Source: Rickettsiales bacterium (lineage in GTDB: Bacteria; Pseudomonadota; Alphaproteobacteria; Rickettsiales; UBA998). Taken from it: 64,000 bases of DNA. The stretch covers positions 558,001 to 622,000 of the forward strand of contig JAMWZD010000002.1 in NCBI GenBank assembly GCA_024304995.1, written 5' to 3'. This document shows, in pieces, positions 45,752-54,696 of this stretch; the stretch's first letter is position 1; the number at the start of each line of letters is the position of its first letter. The notes beneath the pieces were generated by a model. It was not told the origin of the DNA, made no database searches, and was given only the letters and a program-made list of their open reading frames with translations. The position numbers and the translations under genes were made by a program.

Positions 45752-47275
45752 TCAGCTGACCTTTCGTGGCGCGTCATAGGTGAGTTGACGATATGATAAT
45801 GCTTCGGCAATAGCTTGTGTGGTGATGCGCTGCTGTTGCAACAAATCAGCAATAGTTGCTGCAACGCGGGTAAGGCGCGTAATCCCGCGCATGGAAAGCG
45901 CCAGTTTGAGCGCTGCTTTTTCCAGCATTTGCTTTGCATCATCATCCCACGGGAGCGTCGCTTCAATCACTTCCAGAGGAGCGTGAGAATTAGTGTTGAA
46001 TGGATGGTCGGCATAACGTGCAATTTGCCTGTTTCTGGCTTCCTGCACACGTGCTGCGACTGCCTGTGAACTTTCTTCCTGCGTGGTGCTGAACATATCC
46101 GTTGCAGAAAGCATGGGCACATCTACATGCAGGTCAAACCTGTCCAGCATCGGCCCTGAAATTTTCGCCTGATAATCCTGCCCGCAGCGTGGCGCTTTGG
46201 AGCAGGCGCGATTTACATCGGATAAATACCCGCATTTGCACGGGTTCATTGCAGCAATCAGCTGAAAATCTGCGGGGTAAGTGATGTGTGCGTGTGCGCG
46301 GGAAATGCTTACCGTGCGCGTCTCTAACGGTTGGCGCAAGGCTTCCAGCACCGCGCGGGGAAATTCGGGCAGTTCATCCAGAAACAAAATGCCGCGATGC
46401 GCGAGCGAAATTTCTCCTGGTTTGGCGCGTTTGCCACCACCCACCATCGCAGGCAGTGATGCCGAATGATGCGGCGCGCGATACGGACGTTGCTGCACCA
46501 ACCCGCCTTCAGGCAAAATGCCTGCAACAGACGCAATCACGCTGATGTCCAGCCGTTCCTTTGCGCTCATTTGCGGTAAAATGCCAGGCATACAACTTGC
46601 CAGCATGGACTTTCCCGTGCCGGGCGGTCCATTCATGAGCAAATTATGCCCACCCGCCGCAGCAATCTCTAAGGCGCGCTTGGCGTGATATTGCCCTTTC
46701 ACCTGAGAAAGATTGACTTGTGATGTGTTGACATCGGGTAAATTTACATCTGGTGCGCTCAGCAACTGCGAGCCCTTAAAATGATTAATTAGTGCAATCA
46801 AAGATGCTGGCGCGAGAATGCCCAATTCACCCGCCCAACGCGCTTCCTGCGCGTTGCCAGCGGGGCAGATGATGCTATATTCCCGCTCACTTGCGCCCAT
46901 CGCCGCTGGGAGGACACCGCTCACGGGCAGAATGCGCCCATCCAACGAGAGTTCTCCCAAAGCAAGATAATTCGCCACGGCATCTTGCGGAATAATATCC
47001 ATTGCCACCAGCAAGCCCAGAGCAATCGGCACATCAAAATGACTGCCTTCCTTGGCAATGTCCGCAGGGGCAAGATTTACGGTGATGCGTTTGGCGGGCA
47101 GTGCCAGCCCCAGCGCCTGAATGGCAACGCGCACACGCTCGCGTGATTCTGCAACGGCTTTGTCTGGCAAACCAACAATGGTAAAAGACGGAAGCCCAGC
47201 AGCAATATGCACCTGCACTTCCACGTCCGTAATGCTGATGCCTTCAAAGGCGATGGTGTTAATATGTGCGACCAT
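45752..47275 (-). CDS. comM: Magnesium-chelatase-like AAA ATPase ComM (YifB)
   Basis: A 507-residue protein. The N-terminal S5-like/lon-like domain (residues 1-165, FTIVGLPDKAVAESRERVR), the Walker A NGPPGTGKSMLASCMPGILP near 218-225, a Walker B-like LFLDELPEF, and the C-terminal helical domain with SMRGITRLTRVAATIAD. ComM is a bidirectional helicase that extends D-loops in natural transformation and is conserved in non-competent bacteria too. It starts a run with the J-domain gene and folP. Confidence 0.92.
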   Translation of the reverse strand: MVAHINTIAFEGISITDVEVQVHIAAGLPSFTIVGLPDKAVAESRERVRVAIQALGLALPAKRITVNLAPADIAKEGSHFDVPIALGLLVAMDIIPQDAVANYLALGELSLDGRILPVSGVLPAAMGASEREYSIICPAGNAQEARWAGELGILAPASLIALINHFKGSQLLSAPDVNLPDVNTSQVNLSQVKGQYHAKRALEIAAAGGHNLLMNGPPGTGKSMLASCMPGILPQMSAKERLDISVIASVAGILPEGGLVQQRPYRAPHHSASLPAMVGGGKRAKPGEISLAHRGILFLDELPEFPRAVLEALRQPLETRTVSISRAHAHITYPADFQLIAAMNPCKCGYLSDVNRACSKAPRCGQDYQAKISGPMLDRFDLHVDVPMLSATDMFSTTQEESSQAVAARVQEARNRQIARYADHPFNTNSHAPLEVIEATLPWDDDAKQMLEKAALKLALSMRGITRLTRVAATIADLLQQQRITTQAIAEALSYRQLTYDAPRKVS

Positions 47276-47418
47276 AACATCGCTTTTAAGAGCTTTTGCC
47301 TTGTTTCCAAAGCGATTCCTGTAGATATTAGTATATTCTTAATGCATAACCGAAATAATGAATTAAATGATGCGTGAGTAACACAATATTAAGAAAATAG
47401 GGATATGCCAGTTTTTGT
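47276..47418. other. Divergent intergenic region between comM and the histidine kinase
   Basis: 143 bases of AT-rich sequence. I see no hairpin, tRNA or clear promoter; both genes are read outwards, so promoters for both are expected here. Confidence 0.4.
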
Positions 47419-49158
47419 ATGATCAAGAATGATAATTATAACGGATTTAATCCGGTACGCTCGCCAAAAGTGAAGCGTCTGATTATCCTGAGTTTTGTGA
47501 CGATGCTGCTTGTCGCAACTATCATTTTTGTGCAGGCGCTGGATGAATATGACGAAACATCCCTGCAAGGTGAGATTGAAGCCACGCGCCTTAGTTCCAT
47601 TGTAGCAGATCAGGTGGAGCAGGGCGTGCAGGCGGTGGATCTATCCCTGCAACATGCGGTGGAACGTCAGCATCTGAACCTGTTATTTGGTGGTGCGCTG
47701 CCAGAAGATCTGGTACATAACTTTAAGCTCTGGGTGGATAGCCTGCCGCAAACCGTGGCGATGGTGATGCTCAACGAAAAAGGGTTTATTGAGCTTGCCG
47801 TCAACAAACCAGGCTATAAAAACTGGATTCAGTATGACCAGTCTCTCGCCAATTTCAAGCCGTTCAAATTGCTGAAAAATGAAGAATCGCCTTCGCATAT
47901 TTTGATGCCATACACTTCTGACAGCCGTGAAGTGGACGGGCTGATCCTGGTAGCGCGGCGCGTCAACAAGCTGGATGGTACGTTTGGTGGCATTGTGATG
48001 GCAGCCGTTGACCCCGAATTTTTTCTGGATTTCTATGGCTCCATCCATAATGGCTCGCACCGCACCATGAACCTGATGCTTGAAGATGGCACCAGCATGT
48101 TCCGCAACGTGGCGAATTACCATATTGCGCAGGATGGCGGGTTGGTGAAGCAATATATTGATGGCATGATGGTGGACAAAAAAGAAGGCGTGTTTGACGT
48201 TAATATTGAAAGCGAGAATTACAAAACAGCATATCGCAAATTAAACACATTGCCACTCACGGCGGTGGTGATGATCAGCGAGCAGGATTATCTGAATGGC
48301 TTCTGGAATGATCGCCTGAAAGATTTGCTGTTCCTGCTGATTTTCGTTATTTTCGGCTCAGTAGTGTCATTCTTTGTGATTACGATGGCAAAACAGGTGG
48401 CGCGGGTGGAAGAATCTGAAGCCTCTGCTATTCTGGCATCGCAGGCAAAGTCTGAATTTCTGGCGAATATGAGCCATGAATTGCGCACACCGTTAAATGC
48501 GATTATCGGCTTTTCGGAGATGATGACGGCGGGCTATTTCGGGCCGCTCAATGGCAAACAGAAAGAGCGCATGAATGACATTAATATGTGCGGAAACCAT
48601 CTGCTGCATCTGATTAGCGATATTCTGGAATTCTCCAAAGGGGAAGCGGGCAGACTGGACATTGTGGAAGAAAAGGTCAACGTGCCACAGGTGATTGACG
48701 AAACACTCCGTATGATGAATGAAAAGATCAAAGGCAAGTCCATTAATATGCAGGTGGAAGCCAACACGGCGCTGCCGCTGCTATTTGCCGATAAACGCAA
48801 GCTGAAACAGATTTTAATTAATATCATTTCCAACGCCATCAAATTCACCCCGCCAGAAGGCACAATTGCGGTGAGCGCCAGCATTAACGGCGCAGGGGAT
48901 ATGGTGATTTCCATTAAAGACACAGGCATCGGCATTGCAGAAGATGATATTCAAACGGCACTCTCCGTCTTCGGGCAGGTGCATCGCTCCCAAAGCCACG
49001 AAGGCACAGGGCTGGGGCTGCCACTCTGCCGCATGTTCACGGAGCTGCACGGCGGAAAATTCCAGCTCAGCAGCATTTTAGGTGAGGGAACCACGGTGAA
49101 AGTGATTTTCCCAGAGCAGCGGATTATTGAAGATAACTCGCATTATCATGTGGCTTGA
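47419..49158 (+). CDS. Membrane sensor histidine kinase
   Basis: A 579-residue kinase. An N-terminal helix (about residues 20-41), a periplasmic Cache/PDC-like sensor region (about 45-290, with VAMVMLNEKGFIELAVN and GGIVMAAVDPEFF) and a second helix (about 300-325). HisKA follows with His353 in SHELRTPLNAIIGFSEM, then HATPase_c: N box, DTGIGIAEDD and GTGLGLPLCRMF. No receiver domain or HAMP is seen. The cluster with cheZ/cheY could mean motility or cell-cycle signalling, but the partner regulator is not identified. Confidence 0.88.
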   Translation: MIKNDNYNGFNPVRSPKVKRLIILSFVTMLLVATIIFVQALDEYDETSLQGEIEATRLSSIVADQVEQGVQAVDLSLQHAVERQHLNLLFGGALPEDLVHNFKLWVDSLPQTVAMVMLNEKGFIELAVNKPGYKNWIQYDQSLANFKPFKLLKNEESPSHILMPYTSDSREVDGLILVARRVNKLDGTFGGIVMAAVDPEFFLDFYGSIHNGSHRTMNLMLEDGTSMFRNVANYHIAQDGGLVKQYIDGMMVDKKEGVFDVNIESENYKTAYRKLNTLPLTAVVMISEQDYLNGFWNDRLKDLLFLLIFVIFGSVVSFFVITMAKQVARVEESEASAILASQAKSEFLANMSHELRTPLNAIIGFSEMMTAGYFGPLNGKQKERMNDINMCGNHLLHLISDILEFSKGEAGRLDIVEEKVNVPQVIDETLRMMNEKIKGKSINMQVEANTALPLLFADKRKLKQILINIISNAIKFTPPEGTIAVSASINGAGDMVISIKDTGIGIAEDDIQTALSVFGQVHRSQSHEGTGLGLPLCRMFTELHGGKFQLSSILGEGTTVKVIFPEQRIIEDNSHYHVA

Positions 49159-49222
49159 CTAATAATTACAAATTTAGAATTTTGATATTGGTAAATAGTT
49201 TTTTTGTATTACATCTTTGAAT

Positions 49223-50461
49223 ATGAAAGAAGAAATACTAAAGCTAGTGAGTTACAATTACCTAAATTCTCAACGTTTTAATGGATTTAAAATATCAGAT
49301 TTATTAAATTACTATAAGGTAAATAAAAGTAATCTTCTTGCTGTTTTGGAAGAACTGATTAATGACGGATTTATCAGCATAGTGTATGGGAATGTGCATC
49401 CAAACCCACATATAAGAGCTCTTGATGATTTGCCCATAAACGTTCAAATAGAAATGATGGGGAGCGAGCTATTTAAATATGCTTGTGTTTATCCTTTAAA
49501 AAGGTTGTTGATGCAAGTTGTTGATGTAAAAAAATACGAGAATCGACCTTTTTCTCTTGAGCTAGCATTAGGTCAGACACAATTAGCATTTAGGTTTTTT
49601 GATTTATCTGTTTTGGAAAACTACAGAAATGATCCTAGATATAGGTTTTGGAGTAATGATGTAAATGGTAATATATACGTACGCAAACCAGATGCTTTAC
49701 GTGATGCAGATGATACTTTTTTAGAAACTTTTGGTTTTGGCTATGAGAAAAACTTAAAACAAAGAGTTGTGACCTCCTTGCTTTGGTACATATCATGTTT
49801 AAGTTCAGAACATCAGATGATTTGGAAAGCTAAGCAAGTTCAAGGTGATTACTTCCCACACCCTGATTATTACCGTAACAATATAATTGGTGATTTTGCT
49901 GAACGAATGATTGTCTTTGACGCTATTTTGTCAGAAATGAAAAAAATTAATGAATGTTGCAAAGCCATAGGCTGGGATAACTTATTTAAACGAATTTATG
50001 AAAATGACACTAAACCTGATAATTTTGGATTTTTGTTGAGACCAACTCTGAAAGAGTACAATGATTTTATCCATACGTTAGATAAAATGTTGTCGGAAAA
50101 TTTAAACAAAAAGTTTTTTATAAATATAGTCAAAATAGATGAAAAAGGAAACAGTAAAGGGACTATTAGGCTACTAGAAGAGTGGATGAATCTTAATTTC
50201 GCCCCAAAACGAGATGAAGATAAGCAAATGATGATGGATACAATTCAAACGCTAAAAGAAATTAGAAAACAGAGAACCAAGCCTGCTCATTTAATTATAG
50301 CAAATACTTACGATCATAGTTACTTCGAAAAACAAAGAGCGATAGTCAGCAGAGTTTATATGGCTTTAAAAACACTAAGAATGATGCTTAAGATTCATCC
50401 TAAGTCAGAAAAGGTTGAAATTTCAAAGTACTTGCAGGATGGATTAATTTGGGACTACTAA
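49223..50461 (+). CDS. Unknown protein with winged-helix-like N-terminus and HEPN-like RX4H motif
   Basis: About 412 residues from the ATG at 49223 (TTG at 49217 is in frame). Residues 1-65 resemble a winged helix (KISDLLNYYKVNKSNLLAVLEELINDGFISI). The C-terminal region (about 330-385) is helical with Arg351 and His356 in RTKPAH preceded by LKEIRKQ, matching the R-X4-6-H motif of HEPN ribonuclease domains, and a helix AIVSRVYMALKTLRMMLKI after. The gene is much more AT-rich than its neighbours and converges on cheZ. HEPN proteins are often toxins or defence effectors. The assignment is by motif only; a structure search is needed to settle it. Confidence 0.55.
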   Translation: MKEEILKLVSYNYLNSQRFNGFKISDLLNYYKVNKSNLLAVLEELINDGFISIVYGNVHPNPHIRALDDLPINVQIEMMGSELFKYACVYPLKRLLMQVVDVKKYENRPFSLELALGQTQLAFRFFDLSVLENYRNDPRYRFWSNDVNGNIYVRKPDALRDADDTFLETFGFGYEKNLKQRVVTSLLWYISCLSSEHQMIWKAKQVQGDYFPHPDYYRNNIIGDFAERMIVFDAILSEMKKINECCKAIGWDNLFKRIYENDTKPDNFGFLLRPTLKEYNDFIHTLDKMLSENLNKKFFINIVKIDEKGNSKGTIRLLEEWMNLNFAPKRDEDKQMMMDTIQTLKEIRKQRTKPAHLIIANTYDHSYFEKQRAIVSRVYMALKTLRMMLKIHPKSEKVEISKYLQDGLIWDY

Positions 50462-50463
50462 AT

Positions 50464-51123
50464 CTAACTATTAAACAACGCATCAATATCATCCTGTGTA
50501 TTCGCGTTGCCTGGCAGTTGGGGACCTTCCATCAGGTGGGCGTCGGCGCGTGCGTCTTTGAGGATGTCTTCTGCATCTTTTGAAAGCAGTTCTTCTATGT
50601 CGTCACTTTCCCCGCCAAACAGTTTGGCGAGCTTGGCGATCTTGGCTTCCACATAATCCAGTGTTTTAATCACTTTCGTGATGCGCTGTCCTGTAATGTC
50701 CTGAAAATTGCAGGAATCATATATTTTTATGGTGCAGTCATTAATGGCTTTCTTCGTGGCTTCATCTTCAATATTTTTGGAATGATTGATGATTTCGTCC
50801 GTTGCATCCATAATATCATTCGTTGCATCTTCCGTAGCTTTAACCACGGCGTTCAGTTCTTCCCCCGCTACACCAAAAAATTCGTCCGTGCTGTTTTCAG
50901 GAACGATAGAAAGCACCTCTGTCTTCGCTTCTGAAATATAGTTGGCGAGTTTGGTCACTTCGCTGCGCATGAAATTCGCAATGCGCGGGTCTCCCCCCAC
51001 TGAATGTGCCACTTTTTCGAAAATGACACCGACATCTTCAATGTTAATGCTGCCTTTGGTTTCCAAAGCGCTGACAATGCCGCGAAGCAGCGTTTTGCCT
51101 ATTTCGTCCTGAGCTAACGTCAT
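50464..51123 (-). CDS. cheZ: CheZ chemotaxis phosphatase
   Basis: A 219-residue helical protein. The CheZ catalytic motif is intact: NFQDITGQRITKV with Asp142 and Gln146, the same spacing as in E. coli CheZ. A long helical hairpin precedes it and the final tail DDIDALFNS is a CheY-binding peptide. It removes phosphate from CheY-P. It precedes cheY by 46 bases. Confidence 0.9.
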   Translation of the reverse strand: MTLAQDEIGKTLLRGIVSALETKGSINIEDVGVIFEKVAHSVGGDPRIANFMRSEVTKLANYISEAKTEVLSIVPENSTDEFFGVAGEELNAVVKATEDATNDIMDATDEIINHSKNIEDEATKKAINDCTIKIYDSCNFQDITGQRITKVIKTLDYVEAKIAKLAKLFGGESDDIEELLSKDAEDILKDARADAHLMEGPQLPGNANTQDDIDALFNS

Positions 51124-51169
51124 AATATATCCTCTCGCTTTTGCGTTCTGTTCTGTGCGAGAAGGGTGA

Positions 51170-51547
51170 TTACATCACGCTTTCAATCTTGCTGCGCAAT
51201 GTTTCTGCGTTAAATGGTTTTACAATATAATTGCTGACGCCCGCCTGCTTGGCAGCGACCACGTTTTCCGTCTTGCTTTCTGCAGTCACCATAATGAATG
51301 GCAGTTCTTTCATTGCGTCCACCGCGCGCACTTTTTTCAGCAATTCATATCCTGAGACAGGTTCCATGTTCCAGTCTGAAATGACTAAGCCATATTTCTT
51401 TTCTTTCAGCTTGGTGAATGCCATGTCACCATCTGTTGCTTCATCCACATTTTCAAACCCAATTTGCGACAACAGGTTTTTGATGATGCGTAACATCGTT
51501 TTATAATCGTCAACGATTAGTACATTCATATTAGTATCAATGCTCAT
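51170..51547 (-). CDS. cheY: Chemotaxis response regulator CheY
   Basis: A 125-residue single receiver domain. Asp13/Asp14, phosphoacceptor Asp58 in VISDWNMEPVSG, the conserved Thr in VTAESKTE, and the KPF lysine near 110 are all present. It binds the flagellar switch when phosphorylated. The ATG at 51547 has AAGGAG 8 bases upstream. It lies upstream of cheZ; no cheA, cheW or receptor genes are in the window. Confidence 0.93.
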   Translation of the reverse strand: MSIDTNMNVLIVDDYKTMLRIIKNLLSQIGFENVDEATDGDMAFTKLKEKKYGLVISDWNMEPVSGYELLKKVRAVDAMKELPFIMVTAESKTENVVAAKQAGVSNYIVKPFNAETLRSKIESVM

Positions 51548-51732
51548 GGATGGTGCTCCTTATTCTATGGTATCCGTTTTGTTACTTACAAAGCTAGCGA
51601 TATACATTTAAAAGATTGTTAAAATGCGGCAGGAAAAGTTCTGCAATGTTGCACATTATAAAAATTACGGTTATACAGGCACTGAAAATCCCTAATTTTT
51701 TTAGGCTTTCTGTACTATATCATGGTGATATC
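51548..51732. other. Region between cheY and the unknown gene at 51733
   Basis: 185 bases, AT-rich. It must hold the cheY promoter on the minus strand and a start for the plus-strand unknown gene. An upstream in-frame ATG at 51616 opens a continuous frame but its translation looks non-protein-like, so I do not use it. No tRNA or clear hairpin seen. Confidence 0.35.
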
Positions 51733-52122
51733 ATGACTAAAAAACATAATGATGTTTTGAACGTAAAAAATGTTTGTGGTGACGTTGTGCAACTAGATTT
51801 GGTTGACACTGTGCCACTTGAAAATGACATGACCCTGTATCTTTACGGAGGTAAAGGGCTGGCTGGTGTATTAAAGAAAAAAGATCGTCGCATATTCTGC
51901 GTTGATTCTTTGATTCAAGGTAAATACGCGACATCCAATCAGCCTAATGACTTTCGTATAAATCTGGATGCTGAACTAAAAAAATATACTTCATATCGTC
52001 TCGATAGTCTTAGTTATGCTGAATTAATGAGGTCGTTACCAGCGCGTGACCCTGTAATTCGTGGTGTTTACTCCTCTATTGAAGAGTATGACAAGCACAC
52101 AAGAATGTATGGCATGTATTAA
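51733..52122 (+). CDS. Unknown 129-residue protein
   Basis: About 129 residues from the ATG at 51733, with GGTGA 5 bases upstream. Soluble, with strands LYLYGGKGLAGVLKKKDRRIFCVDSLIQGKY and no signal peptide or membrane helix. Not recognised. It has its own terminator and lies alone between cheY and iscX. Confidence 0.5.
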   Translation: MTKKHNDVLNVKNVCGDVVQLDLVDTVPLENDMTLYLYGGKGLAGVLKKKDRRIFCVDSLIQGKYATSNQPNDFRINLDAELKKYTSYRLDSLSYAELMRSLPARDPVIRGVYSSIEEYDKHTRMYGMY

Positions 52123-52137
52123 AATATAATTGCAACT

Positions 52138-52169
52138 AACCCTACTGAAATAATTCGGCAGGGTTTTTT
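52138..52169 (+). terminator. Intrinsic terminator
   Basis: AACCCTACTG and CGGCAGGGTT form a stem with one or two mismatches and a run of six T, 15 bases after the unknown gene's stop and before iscX. Confidence 0.75.
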
Positions 52170-52219
52170 CTTGTCTGCATTGCAACGCTCCTTTACACCT
52201 TAAAACATAGGAGAATAAC

Positions 52220-52417
52220 ATGAACTGGTCAGATATTTACGATATTGCGATTGAATTGGAAGAAAACCACCCTGATGCAGATAATGTAAATCTGCGATTT
52301 ACGGATTTGCGTGACTGGGTGTTGGAAATAGACGGCTTTGAAGGTGCGCCAGATGGCTGCAACGAAAAGATATTAGAAGCAATACAGATGGCGTGGATCG
52401 ACGAACGCGATGGCTAA
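52220..52417 (+). CDS. iscX: Fe-S assembly protein IscX
   Basis: A 65-residue acidic protein with the IscX landmarks NWSDIYDIAIEL, DADNVNLRFTDLRDWVLEIDGFEGAP and NEKILEAIQMAWIDE. IscX binds iron and IscS and moderates Fe-S assembly. GGAG lies 8 bases upstream. It overlaps tsaE by 8 bases and lies 3.4 kb upstream of iscS rather than after fdx. Confidence 0.93.
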   Translation: MNWSDIYDIAIELEENHPDADNVNLRFTDLRDWVLEIDGFEGAPDGCNEKILEAIQMAWIDERDG

Positions 52418-52883
52418 ATTCAGCGCCGAGTTTTCGGGGTGTGGCAAAGAGCAGGTGCGCCATATTGCTGAGCAATGCGCACGACATGCACAGCCATCAG
52501 ACTGTTTTACGCTGTCTGGCAATCTCGGCGCGGGGAAAACTTTTTTTGCGTCCTGCTTCATCCCTGCATTTTTGGGGAAAGAGGAAAAGGTCAGCAGTCC
52601 GACATTTTCCATTTCGCAGCACTATAGCAGCATGTCCTCCAAAGCGGCGCTATGGCATTTTGATCTATACCGTCTTGAATATGTCTCCGAAGTGGAAGAA
52701 ACGGGGCTGATGGAAGCGCTGGAGCAGGGGGTAACGTTGATTGAGTGGGCTGAGATTGCGCAGGAATGGCTGCCTGAAGAAACGATTGATATAATATTTG
52801 CATTTGAAGAAAACTCAGACTATCGTGCCTTAAGAATAATAGGAGATGCGCCGTGGATACAACAGCTGAACCCAACATCTTAA
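52410..52883 (+). CDS. tsaE: tRNA threonylcarbamoyladenosine biosynthesis protein TsaE
   Basis: A 157-residue P-loop ATPase. Walker A SGNLGAGKTFFA (about 36-47), FSSPTFSI switch-like SSPTFSISQHY, WHFDLYRLE and LIEWAE are typical. It helps TsaD/TsaB make t6A on tRNA. It is followed by amgK with a 31-base overlap, the usual alphaproteobacterial arrangement tsaE-amgK-murU. Confidence 0.94.
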   Translation: MAKFSAEFSGCGKEQVRHIAEQCARHAQPSDCFTLSGNLGAGKTFFASCFIPAFLGKEEKVSSPTFSISQHYSSMSSKAALWHFDLYRLEYVSEVEETGLMEALEQGVTLIEWAEIAQEWLPEETIDIIFAFEENSDYRALRIIGDAPWIQQLNPTS

Positions 52884-53962
52884 CCAAGCCTGTGCTGGCT
52901 CCAAAACCAGAGGAAGAAGTGATGCGACAAAAAGAGATTGATGCATTTATTCAGGATGCAGGTTTAACGAATGTGCGCAAAATTCGCATTTCAGGGGATG
53001 CTTCCAACAGGCGCTATCAGCGCATATTTTCAGGTGATGACTCTTATATGCTGATGGACTCACCAGTGGATAAAGAGCCTGTTGAGCCATTTATTCAGGT
53101 GGACAAGATTTTACTGGATAGAGGTTTTTCCGCACCGAAAATCGTGAAAGAAAATAAAGAGCGCGGCTTGTTGTTGCTTGAAGATTTTGGCAATACACTC
53201 TTTTCCAAATTCTTTCATGATGCTGCAGTGGAAGATGAATTGCTCGTGCAACAACAGCTTTATCGAGAAGCAGTGAATATCCTTATTGCGCTGGCGCAAC
53301 AGGGGCTGGAAGGCAGTTTTTCATGTGATGATATTCCGCATTATGGAGAAGATATTCTGGAACGCGAAGTGGCCGCCTTTGGTGAATGGTTCCTGCCAGA
53401 AATTCTGCAGGGGGCGCAGCTGAAAGAAGCACAGAATAGCTGGACGCTATTATGGCGTTTTCTTATCAGCAGTGCAGATTTAACGCCAGATACGCTGGTG
53501 CTGCGTGACTATCATGTGGATAATCTCTGCTGGTTGGAGCACCGCGAAGGGTTGCAGCGCGTTGGATTGCTGGACTTCCAAGATGCATTGCGTGGCAACA
53601 AAGCCTATGATCTGGTGTCGTTACTGGAAGATGCACGACGTGATGTGCCGCCAACCTTGCAAGCATTGCTGAAAAGCGAATATGTGGCAGCGCTTGGGCT
53701 GGATGAAGCAAAGTTTGACCGTGATTACGCATTTTACGGTGCGCAGCGCAATGCGAAGATTCTTGGCTATTTCGTGCGTCTTTATCGCCGTGATGGCAAG
53801 CCACGCTATCTGGCAATGATTGAGCGCGTCTGGAATTATTTCCTGGCAGATATTGAACATGCCAGCCTGAATGATGTGCAGCAATGGGTGAATAAATATT
53901 TTGACCATGATGCACGCCGCGCGGTGAATGATATTGCAAAAATTTCCATGCAAAATGTGTAA
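52853..53962 (+). CDS. amgK: N-acetylmuramate/N-acetylglucosamine kinase AmgK-type
   Basis: A 369-residue APH-fold sugar kinase starting with GTG at 52853, with AGGAG 7 bases upstream. Catalytic Asp219 in LRDYHVDN and Asp241 in LLDFQDA are present, along with a YLMDSPVDKE-type start and the SGDASNRRYQRIF P-loop-like segment. In the recycling route it phosphorylates the C1 of MurNAc; murU then makes UDP-MurNAc. It overlaps murU by 1 base (TAATG). Confidence 0.85.
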   Translation: MDTTAEPNILTKPVLAPKPEEEVMRQKEIDAFIQDAGLTNVRKIRISGDASNRRYQRIFSGDDSYMLMDSPVDKEPVEPFIQVDKILLDRGFSAPKIVKENKERGLLLLEDFGNTLFSKFFHDAAVEDELLVQQQLYREAVNILIALAQQGLEGSFSCDDIPHYGEDILEREVAAFGEWFLPEILQGAQLKEAQNSWTLLWRFLISSADLTPDTLVLRDYHVDNLCWLEHREGLQRVGLLDFQDALRGNKAYDLVSLLEDARRDVPPTLQALLKSEYVAALGLDEAKFDRDYAFYGAQRNAKILGYFVRLYRRDGKPRYLAMIERVWNYFLADIEHASLNDVQQWVNKYFDHDARRAVNDIAKISMQNV

Positions 53963-54696
53963 TGGTTGACGTTACGCAAGCGATGATTTTAGCCGCAGGG
54001 CGCGGGCAGCGTTTCCGCCCAGTGACGGACACTATGCCTAAACCGATGGTAGAAGTGGATGGTGCGCCTTTGATTGACTGGCAGATGGAATTGCTGATAG
54101 CCAGCGGTGTGAAAAAAATTGTGGTGAATGTCTGTTATCTCAAAGAGATTTTAATTGATCATCTTAAACAGTGGAAACATCGCGCTGAAATTATCATCTC
54201 TCATGAAGATACGGCATTAGAAACTGGTGGCGGCATTAAACATGCTTTGCATCATTTTGGTGATGAGCTGTTTTATTCACTTAATTCAGACGTTATTTTG
54301 TTCCCCAAACACGAAAATATGTTAACGCAGCTTAATGCGGCTTTTGAAAAAAATGATGCTACGCGGTTGGCGTTATTGCTCAGTTTTAAAGAACATGCCG
54401 TCGGTTTGAAAGGCGCTGGTGACTTCTTCTGTGACAAGTTTGGGCAGGTGCAACGCAGAGGCGCAGCCAAAGTAGCGCCATTTTTCTTCACGGGTGCGCA
54501 GTTGATGCATCCATCCGTGTTTGAAAATGTGGATGATACGATATTTTCCATGAATAAAATTTATGATGCATTGCTACCAAACGAACGCGAGCTTATCGGT
54601 ATCATCAATCAGCACGGTTCCATGTTGCATGTAGGAGACCCTGAAGGGCATGTGGCAGCGCAGGATTTTCTTGAGCAGATGAAACTTAGCGCATAA
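53962..54696 (+). CDS. murU: MurNAc-1-phosphate uridylyltransferase MurU-type nucleotidyltransferase
   Basis: A 244-residue nucleotidyltransferase. The start ILAAGRGQRFRPVTDTMPKPMVEVDGAPLI is the nucleotidyl-transferase signature with GXGXR and PKP; SLNSDVILF holds the metal Asp. It transfers UMP to MurNAc-1-P. The immediate pairing with amgK is the diagnostic context. The next gene, a cysteine desulfurase, begins at the very next base. Confidence 0.87.
   Translation: MVDVTQAMILAAGRGQRFRPVTDTMPKPMVEVDGAPLIDWQMELLIASGVKKIVVNVCYLKEILIDHLKQWKHRAEIIISHEDTALETGGGIKHALHHFGDELFYSLNSDVILFPKHENMLTQLNAAFEKNDATRLALLLSFKEHAVGLKGAGDFFCDKFGQVQRRGAAKVAPFFFTGAQLMHPSVFENVDDTIFSMNKIYDALLPNERELIGIINQHGSMLHVGDPEGHVAAQDFLEQMKLSA

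Noticed and set aside
45751-45966. A longer J-domain gene reaching to 45966
   Set aside because: The extension overlaps comM by over 200 bases; the ATG at 45750 follows the comM stop directly.
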